In this document: one piece after another, positions 17,853-25,538 of the stretch
Position numbering within the stretch: position 1 is the stretch's first letter
Layout of the letters: each line of letters opens with the position of its first letter
Assembly (NCBI GenBank): GCA_024692905.1
Contig: JAILLY010000086.1
Location: 1 to 32,814 of the forward strand
Direction of reading: 5' to 3'
Source: Lachnospiraceae bacterium
GTDB taxonomy: Bacteria > Bacillota > Clostridia > Lachnospirales > Lachnospiraceae
Length of the DNA: 32,814 nucleotides
Notes under the pieces: generated by a model
Seen by the model: only the letters and a program-made list of their open reading frames with translations
Told to the model about the DNA's origin: nothing
Databases searched by the model: none
Translations under genes and position numbers: made by a program

Positions 17853-19148
17853 CTATTTCTTCTTCTCTGCTGCGTTATCCGTAACAAAGTCAACTGCCTT
17901 CTGCATCTTGAGATCCTCTATGATCTGCTCCTTCTCATAGTCGCTTACGATTTCCTTAAGCTTGCCGGCCTCCATCTGGTACATCTCGGCCATGCGCTCA
18001 AGCTCATGCTCGTATTCCTCATCGCTTATCTCAAACTTCTCCTCGGCAGCAACAGCCTCAAGTACAAGCCTTGATTCGATGCGCTTCTTTGCACCGGGCT
18101 TCATCTGCTCAAGGAACTTATCCATATCCATTCCGGTGAACTGGAAGTACTGCTCAAGCGACAGGCCCTGCTGCTGAAGCCTTCCGGCATAATCCTGTGC
18201 CATCTGGCGTGCGTGGGTGTCTATCATCGCATCGGGGATATCCATCTTCGAGTCATTTACGATAGCCTCGATAACGGCATCCTCCTTCTTGGTCTTGGCA
18301 TCGGCTTCCTTCTTCTCGGTAAGCTTCTTCTTTACGTCTTCCTTATATTCATCAAGGGTATCGAATTCGGAAACCTCGCTTGCGAACTCATCATCAAGCT
18401 CGGGAAGCTCCTTTTCCTTTATCTCATGAACGGTTACCTTGAATACGGCATCCTTACCCTTTAAGTTTTCAGCCTGGTAATCCTCGGGGAAAGTCACCTT
18501 AACCTCGGTCTCCTCGCCGATCTTTGCGCCTATGAGCTGGTCCTCAAAGCCGGGGATGAATGCTCCCGAGCCTATGGTGAGCGGATAATTCTCACCCTTT
18601 CCGCCTTCGAACGTCTCGCCGTCAACGAATCCCTCGAAGTCGATTATCGTCATATCCTTATCCTTAACGGGACGGTCTTCAACGCTTATGGTACGTGCGT
18701 TGGCTTCACGTTCCTTTTCGATCTCCTTATCAACGTCCTCATCGGTCACTTCCCTGTCGATCTTGTCGATCTTGACGCCCTTGTACTTGCCAAGCTCGAC
18801 CGTGGGCTTAAGTGCCACCTCGGCGGTGAAGATGAAGGGCTTGCCCTTCTCGCACTGTGTTACCTCGATCTTGGGCTGCGATACTACTTCTATTTCCTTA
18901 TGCTCAGAGATCTCTTTCTCGTATGCATCGGGGATAATGGCATTGGCTGCATCCTCATAGAATACTTCGGGACCGTACATCTTCTCGATCATCTGCTGGG
19001 GAACCTTGCCCTTACGGAAGCCGGGAACACTCATCTTGTTCCTGTTCTTCTTATATGCTGCGGTCATCGCCTTGTCGAATTCCTCAGCCGATGCTTCTAT
19101 CGTAAGCTTCGCCATGTTATGTTCCAACTTTTCAACCTGTAAACTCAT
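17853..19148 (-). CDS. tig: Trigger factor
   Basis: The 431-residue ribosome-bound chaperone folds nascent chains. The ribosome-docking signature GFRKGK is at residues 43-48. The FKBP-type prolyl isomerase domain covers about 155-250 (VDGETFEGG and [14 protein letters not shown]). The C-terminal helical chaperone domain follows. An AGGAGG site lies 10 bases before the ATG. It is the first gene of an operon with clpP, clpX, lon, engB, the PerM-type gene and the cation exporter. I see no CIRCE or CtsR operator upstream. Confidence 0.97.
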   Translation of the reverse strand: MSLQVEKLEHNMAKLTIEASAEEFDKAMTAAYKKNRNKMSVPGFRKGKVPQQMIEKMYGPEVFYEDAANAIIPDAYEKEISEHKEIEVVSQPKIEVTQCEKGKPFIFTAEVALKPTVELGKYKGVKIDKIDREVTDEDVDKEIEKEREANARTISVEDRPVKDKDMTIIDFEGFVDGETFEGGKGENYPLTIGSGAFIPGFEDQLIGAKIGEETEVKVTFPEDYQAENLKGKDAVFKVTVHEIKEKELPELDDEFASEVSEFDTLDEYKEDVKKKLTEKKEADAKTKKEDAVIEAIVNDSKMDIPDAMIDTHARQMAQDYAGRLQQQGLSLEQYFQFTGMDMDKFLEQMKPGAKKRIESRLVLEAVAAEEKFEISDEEYEHELERMAEMYQMEAGKLKEIVSDYEKEQIIEDLKMQKAVDFVTDNAAEKKK

Positions 19149-19206
19149 CTGAATAAAACCTCCTGCGGTAAAAATGATTCATAAATATCCATACAGACGC
19201 AAGTAT

Positions 19207-19235
19207 ATCATAAGTATGGCGCAAATTCCAGTAAA
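19207..19235 (-). promoter_or_regulatory. Likely promoter of the tig operon
   Basis: On the minus strand TTTACT (19230-19235, 4 of 6) and TATGAT (19207-19212, 5 of 6) are 17 bases apart. The -35 box overlaps the end of the upstream terminator's T-run. The leader would be about 50 bases. Confidence 0.45.
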
Positions 19236-19258
19236 AAAAGGCAGGTTTCAAACCTGCC
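19233..19258 (-). terminator. Strong intrinsic terminator after the DJ-1 gene
   Basis: GGCAGGTTT and AAACCTGCC form a 9-base-pair stem with a one-base centre (19240-19258), so a short loop opens. On the minus strand seven T follow. It separates the DJ-1 operon from tig. Confidence 0.88.
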
Positions 19259-19272
19259 CCTTTTTAAACGGT

Positions 19273-19824
19273 TCAATGACCGTATACTATCTTGTTCTTA
19301 AGCGCTCCCGCTTCTGTCGCGGAATCAAATATCCTCACCAGTTCGAGCGCAAACGGTATGGCCGTACCGACTCCCCTTGAAGTCGTTATATTGCCGTCCG
19401 TGACCACTTCATCCTTCGATACTATCGCATCCACCAGCTGCTCTTCCATGCCGGGATAACAGCAGGCCTTTTTGCCCTTTAAAAGCCCAAGGCTTCCGAG
19501 TATGGTGGGCGCCGCACAGATAGCAGCGATGCGGCGGTTCGTGCATGCGAATTCCTTTACCATTTCCATGAGTGGTTCGCATTCCTTTAAGTTAAGCGTT
19601 CCCGGCATCCCTCCGGGCAAAACGAGCAGAGCCGCATCATTTAACTTAACGTTTGCGATAAGCTTATCCGCCGTAACGGTTATTCCGTGAGAACCCGTGA
19701 CTTTGTATTCGCCGCTTATCGATACCGTCTTGACCGCTATGTTCACACGCCTTAACAGGTCAACCACTGTAAGCGCTTCAACTTCCTCAAAACCGTCTGC
19801 CAGAAATACGTAGCTTTCCTTCAT
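19273..19824 (-). CDS. DJ-1/PfpI family protein
   Basis: The 183-residue protein belongs to the DJ-1 branch of the DJ-1/PfpI superfamily. The nucleophile-elbow cysteine is C103 in AAICAAPTILG, and the conserved Glu is in DGFEEVEA near the N-terminus. GGMPGT and the GVGTAIPFALELV C-terminal helix are typical. Proposed roles for the family include deglycation of proteins and nucleotides, chaperoning and glyoxalase activity; the exact role here is unknown. An AGGAGG site lies about 6 bases before the ATG. It starts 9 bases after the stop of the unknown 495-residue gene, so the two are cotranscribed. Confidence 0.92.
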   Translation of the reverse strand: MKESYVFLADGFEEVEALTVVDLLRRVNIAVKTVSISGEYKVTGSHGITVTADKLIANVKLNDAALLVLPGGMPGTLNLKECEPLMEMVKEFACTNRRIAAICAAPTILGSLGLLKGKKACCYPGMEEQLVDAIVSKDEVVTDGNITTSRGVGTAIPFALELVRIFDSATEAGALKNKIVYGH

Positions 19825-19833
19825 ATGATCCTC

Positions 19834-21321
19834 CTATTTGTAATCCACAACCAGATCCCAGGCCTTCTTAAGTTCCTCGTCCGTTTCCTTTTTCCTGGCT
19901 TTCTTAACCGCGTGGAACAGGTCGCTGTCTATCTTCTTTATGTTCCTGCCAAGCGCTCCTTCCCAGCTCTTCATGACATCCGCTGCAGCTTCCCTGCATA
20001 TACTGTTTTCGGAAACGATGCCTTCAAGTATTATCTTGGAGCCCATTCCGGGCCTGTCCTTAAGATATCCGATCACGGTATCAAGTTCCCATACATCCGC
20101 AGAGGTCGATCCCGCCTCCTTATTTACGGCCTTCGTCTCGATCTTGTCCTCACAGATGGTGACAAAGTCTCCGAGGTCGCGGCCTTCCTCCATAAAGTAG
20201 GGAGCGTAGATATAATATCTGTCAAAGTCACTCATCATGAGCGCCAGAAGATCGTCGGAGATATCTATGCCGCAGTCGGAAGCCGCAGAGACCGCGATAT
20301 CCGGATGTTCGGCAAGTCCGCCCCTTATCATCTCCTCGGCATCGGAAAGGCTTAATATCCTTTCAATGAGCTTAAGCGCCGCTTCGGTGTCTTCTCCCTG
20401 TTCCCCTGCCGTAAAGAATGACCTTATCTTAAGCAGGTTTGAGAGATCCTCAAGCCCGACACTGTGTGAAACCTGCTCCTTAAGATATGCATCCACAAAA
20501 TCCTCGGGTTCCTTGATCCCCGCAAGTGAGCGCTCCCCGCTTTCCATAAGGAGCCCGCGCATTATATCCCTTGCACCCTGCATCTCTTCGTTGTCAAGTC
20601 CGCCCCTTTTTAAGCGCTTCTTAAGGGATGATTTCTCATATGCTGTGATAGCCAGCATACCGTATGATATATCGTTTTCGCACCCGTGACAGAGTATCCA
20701 TCTCCTTACCTCATCATTCACGGGTTCGATGTATTCCATCGCGTTTATCTTACCCCAGCCCTTAAGCTTCCTGGCATATGTATAATATACGTGATTCCTT
20801 ATCTCCGGGGGCCATCCCTTGGCGTTTGCAATGACATACCCGGTGAATTCCTCATGCATGCCGATCGTGATAAGATGCTTCCTTATGACCTCGTCATCGG
20901 CAAAATCAAAAAGTACGAGAATAAGCAGACCAAGCTTGACCGTTTCGATCTTCTCGCCGAACATAACGAGCGAGTAAGCCAGGGTCGAAAGCTTATGAGG
21001 ATCGAATTCCTTGATGCCGTCGATTATCTTTTTAAGCAGCTGGCCTCTTATATCGGCTACCTTAAATCCAAGATCGTTATCATCAAAGTTATGAACGGCA
21101 AGCCTTGCGTTTATCTTGACGTTCTCCCTGATAACGTTGAATGCCCTGTCGACCTCCTCTGCGGGTGCCAGGCCCTTTGCATGGTTCATAAGGCCTTCTT
21201 TCTCACCCGGGTAAAGCGGAAGGATCTCGCCCGGCTTTAAGGCATTCAAAAACCCGAATCCGTCAGGTACGAATCCGTGTTCCTTAACTGTCTCATCCAG
21301 CTGTTCGAATATACTCTTCAT
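19834..21321 (-). CDS. Unrecognised 495-residue cytoplasmic protein
   Basis: I do not recognise this protein. It has no signal peptide or convincing membrane span. It looks mostly alpha-helical and acidic, with short helical units such as DEVIRKHLITIG, EEMIRGGLAEHPDIA and SICREAAADVMKSWEGALG, which recall HEAT-like alpha-solenoids. This is an impression, not a domain match. Notable segments are CHGCENDISYGMLAITAYEKSS near the middle and the pair GWPPE/GWGKI. The start at 21321 has GGAGGG 5 bases upstream and overlaps the preceding small gene by 29 bases. Codon use and ribosome site are like its neighbours, so I take it as a real gene. It is the middle member of a three-gene operon with a DJ-1 protein. 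Confidence 0.85.
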   Translation of the reverse strand: MKSIFEQLDETVKEHGFVPDGFGFLNALKPGEILPLYPGEKEGLMNHAKGLAPAEEVDRAFNVIRENVKINARLAVHNFDDNDLGFKVADIRGQLLKKIIDGIKEFDPHKLSTLAYSLVMFGEKIETVKLGLLILVLFDFADDEVIRKHLITIGMHEEFTGYVIANAKGWPPEIRNHVYYTYARKLKGWGKINAMEYIEPVNDEVRRWILCHGCENDISYGMLAITAYEKSSLKKRLKRGGLDNEEMQGARDIMRGLLMESGERSLAGIKEPEDFVDAYLKEQVSHSVGLEDLSNLLKIRSFFTAGEQGEDTEAALKLIERILSLSDAEEMIRGGLAEHPDIAVSAASDCGIDISDDLLALMMSDFDRYYIYAPYFMEEGRDLGDFVTICEDKIETKAVNKEAGSTSADVWELDTVIGYLKDRPGMGSKIILEGIVSENSICREAAADVMKSWEGALGRNIKKIDSDLFHAVKKARKKETDEELKKAWDLVVDYK

Positions 21322-21601
21322 CGGGTCCCTCCGACATCATCGCGAATACCTCATCGACGCTGTCCTGTTTGGCATTTGAGAAGGCAGCCATGATCCTTGA
21401 TACCTCATCGTCAAGCGCGGGATCGCCGGATCCGGATGCCGCCGCCGCACCGTCGGCATTACCCATAGGTTCCGCCCCGTCTGCAGCCTTATCTGCATCT
21501 TTGTTTTCTTCTTCGGTAACATCTTCCGACTCTGCCGTCATATACAGCTTCGTCGCATCATACTCATACCATTTTATAATAGATTTCTTACGATCGTACA
21601 T
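21293..21601 (-). CDS. Small acidic protein of unknown function
   Basis: The 102-residue protein has a basic and aromatic N-terminus (KKSIIKWYEYDATKLY) followed by an Asp, Glu, Ala and Gly-rich, probably disordered region (about 25-65) and a predicted helix to the C-terminus (DDEVSRIMAAFSNAK, VDEVFAMMSE). No family recognised. A GAGG site lies 5 bases before the ATG, and an extended -10 promoter lies 33 bases upstream. The 29-base overlap with the following gene suggests coupled translation and a shared role. Confidence 0.75.
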   Translation of the reverse strand: MYDRKKSIIKWYEYDATKLYMTAESEDVTEEENKDADKAADGAEPMGNADGAAAASGSGDPALDDEVSRIMAAFSNAKQDSVDEVFAMMSEGPDEEYIRTAG

Positions 21602-21633
21602 AAATACCTCGAATCTTTCTCCCCTGAAATTTA

Positions 21634-21662
21634 ATTATATCACATGTTTTAGTCTCTGTGAT
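21634..21662 (-). promoter_or_regulatory. Promoter of the small acidic protein operon
   Basis: The minus strand reads TGTGATATAAT: a perfect -10 TATAAT (21634-21639) with the TGN extension, and ATCACA (21657-21662) as a -35 at 17 bases. The inverted repeat TATCACA (21638-21644) and TGTGATA (21657-21663) spans the promoter. Confidence 0.6.
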
Positions 21663-21693
21663 ACTTTTTTTGATTTTTATTTAGCACACATTG

Positions 21694-21702
21694 TGATATA
21701 CT
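21694..21702 (+). promoter_or_regulatory. Extended -10 promoter of thrH
   Basis: The plus strand reads TGATATACT, a TGN-extended -10 box (TATACT, 5 of 6), with only an AT-rich -35 region. The leader is about 45 bases. It shares the string TGTGATATA with the divergent promoter. Confidence 0.5.
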
Positions 21703-21754
21703 ATCATAAACAAAAGCAAAAGAAAGATCAAAACCGAATGGAGGTTTACATAAT

Positions 21755-22354
21755 ATGAACATTGTCTGTCTTGACATGGAAGGCGTCCTTGTCCCGGAAA
21801 TATGGATCGCATTCTCGGAAGCGACCGGGATCCCCGAACTCAAAAGGACCACAAGGGACGAACCCGATTACGATAAGCTCATGAAGTTCCGTATCGGGAT
21901 CTTAAAGGAGCACGGTCTCGGACTTAAGGAGATCAAGGAAACGATCGAAAAGATCGACCCTTATCCGGGTGCCCGGGAATTCCTCGATAAGTTAAGGAGC
22001 GTCACCCAGGTCATCATATTGAGCGATACTTTTTATCAGTTTGCCATGCCTCTCATGAAGAAGCTCGGATATCCTTCATTATTCTGCAATGAGCTCATCG
22101 CAGCGGACAGCGGAGAGATAACCGGCTTTAAGATGCGCTGCGAAAAGAGCAAGCTCACAACCGTGAAGGGGCTTCAGGCCATGGGGTTTGATACCATAGC
22201 CGCAGGCGATTCCTTCAACGATCTTGGCATGATAGAAGCAAGCAGGGCCGGCTTCTTATTCAGGAGCACCGAACAGATCATAAAGGATCATCCGCAGTTT
22301 CCCGCGTTTGATGAATATGACGATCTGCTTGCGGCGATCATGAAAGAGCTGTAG
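21755..22354 (+). CDS. thrH: ThrH: phosphoserine phosphatase / homoserine phosphotransferase
   Basis: The 199-residue HAD-superfamily protein closely resembles Pseudomonas ThrH. HAD motif I is CLDMEGVLVPEIW (5-17), motif II is in VIILSDTFY, and motif IV is AAGDSFNDLGM. The ThrH marker TTRDEPDYDKLMK and the ending DHPQFPAF are also kept. ThrH dephosphorylates phosphoserine and can pass the phosphate to homoserine, linking serine and threonine synthesis. A GGAGG site lies 10 bases before the ATG. It is monocistronic and divergent from the unknown operon. Confidence 0.9.
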   Translation: MNIVCLDMEGVLVPEIWIAFSEATGIPELKRTTRDEPDYDKLMKFRIGILKEHGLGLKEIKETIEKIDPYPGAREFLDKLRSVTQVIILSDTFYQFAMPLMKKLGYPSLFCNELIAADSGEITGFKMRCEKSKLTTVKGLQAMGFDTIAAGDSFNDLGMIEASRAGFLFRSTEQIIKDHPQFPAFDEYDDLLAAIMKEL

Positions 22355-22370
22355 GTAATATGTCCCGTTT

Positions 22371-23915
22371 TTATCCCATATCGGGATTCTTCTTCAGGTC
22401 GTTCTCTTCGAGTATCTCGAGCAGTTCGCGGTAATCGCTTTGGTACGCGTGGGCGTTTGTTGAAACGCTCACGTGTTTTTTTACCGATGCGGCTGACTTT
22501 GCAATGGGCTGCACCGTACCGGCTCCCGCTATGCATCCGCCCGGGCAGGCCATGCCCTCGAGCAGATATCCGTCATACTTACCCGCCTTGGCAAGTGCCA
22601 TCATCTTGCGGCATTCGGCCAGTCCTTCCGCATTTACGACATTTATCTCCTTATCGGGGTACATATCCTTGATACAGTTGACCACAGCCGACGCAACGCC
22701 GCCGCTTACCGCAAACCCGCGGCCGTCACCGCTTGCACCGTGCATCGTATCATCATCGGGAAGTTCCTTAAAGTCAATATCCTTGGCCTCAAACATTCCC
22801 ATGACCTCTTCAAAGGTCAGCACGAAATCCACATCGCTCCTTATGGTCCTGCGCGAAGCCTCAAGCTTCTTTGCGGCGCAAGGACCGATGAAAGCCACCT
22901 TGCATTCCGGATGCTTCTGCTTGATGAGACGCCCGGTCAGTACCATGGGCGTAAGTGCCATCGAGATACATCCCGCCTGCTCGGGGAAGAGCTTCTTGGC
23001 CATGACGGACCATGCCGGACAGCAGGATGTACCCATGAAGGGTATCTTATCCGGAACGTTTTCAACAAAGTCCTTGGCTTCCATCAGGGTACACAGATCG
23101 GCACCTATGGCAACCTCTATTACATCTTCAAAGCCGAGCGCCCTAAACGCCGGCCTCATCTTTTCCGGTGTGAAATCAGGTCCGAACTGTCCCGTTGCCG
23201 CAGGTGCTATCGCGGCATATACCGGCACATCGCTCTTTATCGCCTGGATGACCTGGAATATCTGGGCCTTGTCGGCTATAGCACCGAACGGGCAGTTTGC
23301 AAGGCACATTCCGCAGGATACGCATTTGTCCTGATCGATGTTTGCTCGTCCGTACTCATCCGAACCTATAGCCTGCATCCCGCAGGCCTTAACGCAGGGC
23401 CTCTCAAGTTTCACTATGGCATTATAAGGGCAGGCCGCGACACATTTCCCGCACTTGATGCACTTTTCCTCATCTATCACGGATCTGTGATGCTTTATGG
23501 TTATCGCTCCGACCGGACATACCTCCTTGCAGGCGTGGGCAAAGCATCCCTGGCATACCTCCGTTACCCTGACTTCATTATCGGGACAGGCATGGCATGC
23601 AAACTTGATTATGTCTATGAGCGGAGGCTGGTAATACTTTTCGGGCTTGACGCACTCCTCCGCCCCCTGGGTCACCGGCGCCTGTTCCGCGGCGGTACGT
23701 AAGGACAGTCCCATCGCAAGACGCATCCTTTCCCTTACGATGGCACGCTCGATGAACACGCTGTCGCGGTACACCGTCATCTCCCCGGGGATGATGCGGT
23801 AGGGTATCTCATCCATCTGCGACAGATCCCCGTCCCTGTAATCATATGAAAGTTTCGCCACCTCAGCGTACACACGCTTGCGCAGGTCGTTTACCGATGT
23901 GTATATACCTCTCAT
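22371..23915 (-). CDS. Monomeric [FeFe] hydrogenase, group B-like
   Basis: The 514-residue cytoplasmic enzyme probably evolves H2 from reduced ferredoxin. H-cluster motifs are all present: L1 TSCCPAW (296-302), L2 GPCAAKKLE (344-352) and L3 EGMACPGGC (453-461). L2 has Gly where group A enzymes have Met, as in group B members (TIGR04105 type). The N-terminal half carries two classical 4Fe-4S motifs (CIKCGKCVAACP and CVSCGMCLANCP), a CVKAC segment, and an unusual CQGCFAHACKEVCP spacing (C-x2-C-x4-C-x3-C) preceded by CHACP. Start ATG at 23915 with GGAG at 8 bases; a TTG one codon upstream is less likely. It follows malQ by 34 bases, so cotranscription is likely. No maturation genes hydE, hydF or hydG are in the window. 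Confidence 0.93.
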   Translation of the reverse strand: MRGIYTSVNDLRKRVYAEVAKLSYDYRDGDLSQMDEIPYRIIPGEMTVYRDSVFIERAIVRERMRLAMGLSLRTAAEQAPVTQGAEECVKPEKYYQPPLIDIIKFACHACPDNEVRVTEVCQGCFAHACKEVCPVGAITIKHHRSVIDEEKCIKCGKCVAACPYNAIVKLERPCVKACGMQAIGSDEYGRANIDQDKCVSCGMCLANCPFGAIADKAQIFQVIQAIKSDVPVYAAIAPAATGQFGPDFTPEKMRPAFRALGFEDVIEVAIGADLCTLMEAKDFVENVPDKIPFMGTSCCPAWSVMAKKLFPEQAGCISMALTPMVLTGRLIKQKHPECKVAFIGPCAAKKLEASRRTIRSDVDFVLTFEEVMGMFEAKDIDFKELPDDDTMHGASGDGRGFAVSGGVASAVVNCIKDMYPDKEINVVNAEGLAECRKMMALAKAGKYDGYLLEGMACPGGCIAGAGTVQPIAKSAASVKKHVSVSTNAHAYQSDYRELLEILEENDLKKNPDMG

Positions 23916-23949
23916 CAACAGATCTCCTTACATTTAAATGATCGTTTCC

Positions 23950-25455
23950 TTACTGCTTAACGGGCTCACGCGGAACCCTGCCGTATAATTCCGCAAGTCC
24001 TCTTATGCTCATCTTAAGCTCCTCCGAGAGGAAATTGGGCCTAAGCCTCCATTCCCAGTTGCCTTCTGCCGTACCCGGAGTATTGATCCTTGCTTCGCGG
24101 CCGAAGCAAAGGTAATCCTGCAGCGGGATGATGCACAGGTCGGCGACCGAACGGTATGCCTCCCTTATTATGTCCCATGTGAGCGCTCCGTAATCGGAGT
24201 TCATGGAATTTATATATCTGCGGCAGTAATCCCTTTCACCTTCGTTTATCTCCTCAACCCATGCCCTCGTCGGGGTATTATCGTGGGTGCCCGTGTATAC
24301 GACGCAATTATTTATATGCCTGTGGTTTACATAATAACTGTCCCAGCTTGTAAATCCGTACTGGAGCACCTTCATACCCGGAAAGCCTGATTCTTCAAGA
24401 AGGGCTTCATTCTCGGGCGTATTGTTCCCGAGATCCTCGGCTATGATCCTTAACCTGTCAAACCTATCCTTAAGCGCATTGAAAAGATCCATCCCGGGCC
24501 CCTTGCACATCGAGCCGTGCTCGGCGGTCTTTTCACCGAACGGAACCGCGTAATATTCGCAGAAGCCGTGGAAATGGTCGATCCTTATGACATCGTAAAA
24601 ATCATAATTCCTCTCTATGCGGCGGGCCCACCAGTCATAGCCGGTCTTCTTAAGGGCCTTCCAGTCATATATGGGATTCCCCCAAAGCTGCCCCGTGCGC
24701 GAAAAAGCATCCGGCGCGCATCCCGCAACAACGGTGGGATTTAAGTCCTTATCCATAAGGAACACATCCGGATGCGCCCAGCAGTCGGCGCTGTCGAGCG
24801 ATACGTAGAACGGAAGGTCCCCTATTATCTTAACGTTCTTTTCATTGGCGTATTCCCTGAGCTTACGCCATTGTTTATCGAATTCATACTGCTTGAAATA
24901 TACGAACTCTATGTCGTCCTTAAGTTCCTTTGCGATCTCCTTAAGGGCGGCGGGCTTCCTCTTTTTAAGAGAGTCATCCCATTCATACCAGGGAGCCCCG
25001 CCGGATTTATTCTTTATCGCCATGAAATATGCGTAATCTTCAAGCCATGATGATTCCCGTTTGATGAAGGCCTTAAGCTCCGCCTGCTCGTTTCCGGCTT
25101 CCGTAAAGCGCCCGTATGCCTTCTTTAACAGGGTGTCGCGGTTTGCATACATTGCCCCGTAGTCGACCTTCGTTTCATCATTTCCGAAATCCGCACTGCA
25201 GCACTCATCCCACGAAAGAAGTCCTTCCTCAATGAGAGTCTCGAGTGATATGAAATAGGGATTGCCCGCGAATGCCGAAAAAGGCTGGTAGGGAGAATCA
25301 CCGTAGCCCGTCGGGCCGACCGGGAGTATCTGCCAGTATCCCTGGGCAGCTCCGTAAAGAAAATCAACAAACTCGTATGCTTCCTTTGAAAAACATCCGA
25401 TCCCAAACCTTGACGGTATGGAAAATACCGGAAACAGTATTCCGCTTTCCCTCAT
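23950..25455 (-). CDS. malQ: 4-alpha-glucanotransferase (amylomaltase)
   Basis: The 501-residue GH77 enzyme transfers glucan segments between maltodextrins, releasing glucose. The three catalytic acids are D293 (VIRIDHFHGF), E340 (IIAEDLG) and D392 (GTHDNTP). The N-terminal SIPSRFGIG and YGDSPYQPFSAFAGNPYFI are family signatures. Length is normal for the bacterial short form. A GGAGGG site lies directly after the T-run of a terminator hairpin, so expression may depend on read-through from pfp or on attenuation. The hydrogenase gene follows. Confidence 0.96.
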   Translation of the reverse strand: MRESGILFPVFSIPSRFGIGCFSKEAYEFVDFLYGAAQGYWQILPVGPTGYGDSPYQPFSAFAGNPYFISLETLIEEGLLSWDECCSADFGNDETKVDYGAMYANRDTLLKKAYGRFTEAGNEQAELKAFIKRESSWLEDYAYFMAIKNKSGGAPWYEWDDSLKKRKPAALKEIAKELKDDIEFVYFKQYEFDKQWRKLREYANEKNVKIIGDLPFYVSLDSADCWAHPDVFLMDKDLNPTVVAGCAPDAFSRTGQLWGNPIYDWKALKKTGYDWWARRIERNYDFYDVIRIDHFHGFCEYYAVPFGEKTAEHGSMCKGPGMDLFNALKDRFDRLRIIAEDLGNNTPENEALLEESGFPGMKVLQYGFTSWDSYYVNHRHINNCVVYTGTHDNTPTRAWVEEINEGERDYCRRYINSMNSDYGALTWDIIREAYRSVADLCIIPLQDYLCFGREARINTPGTAEGNWEWRLRPNFLSEELKMSIRGLAELYGRVPREPVKQ

Positions 25456-25469
25456 TATCTTCCCTCCTT

Positions 25470-25516
25470 AAAAACCCCGTGATACATAGTATAAAATACC
25501 ACATATCACGGGGTTT
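25470..25516 (-). terminator. Terminator between pfp and malQ
   Basis: A 13-base-pair perfect stem, AAACCCCGTGATA (25472-25484) with TATCACGGGGTTT (25504-25516), encloses a 19-base loop. On the minus strand it is followed by TTTTT and then at once by the malQ ribosome site AGGAGGG. It ends pfp transcripts or works as an attenuator of malQ. Confidence 0.85.
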
Positions 25517-25538
25517 ATCAATTAAACACGAACCGGGT

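Noticed and set aside
19149-19272. CIRCE or CtsR heat-shock operator upstream of tig
   Set aside because: Neither the TTAGCACTC inverted repeat nor GGTCAAA heptads are found in the region.
22363-22395. TCCCG/CGGGA stem followed by TTCTTCTTC after thrH
   Set aside because: Only five base pairs, a 14-base loop and overlap with the hydrogenase coding end; too weak to call.
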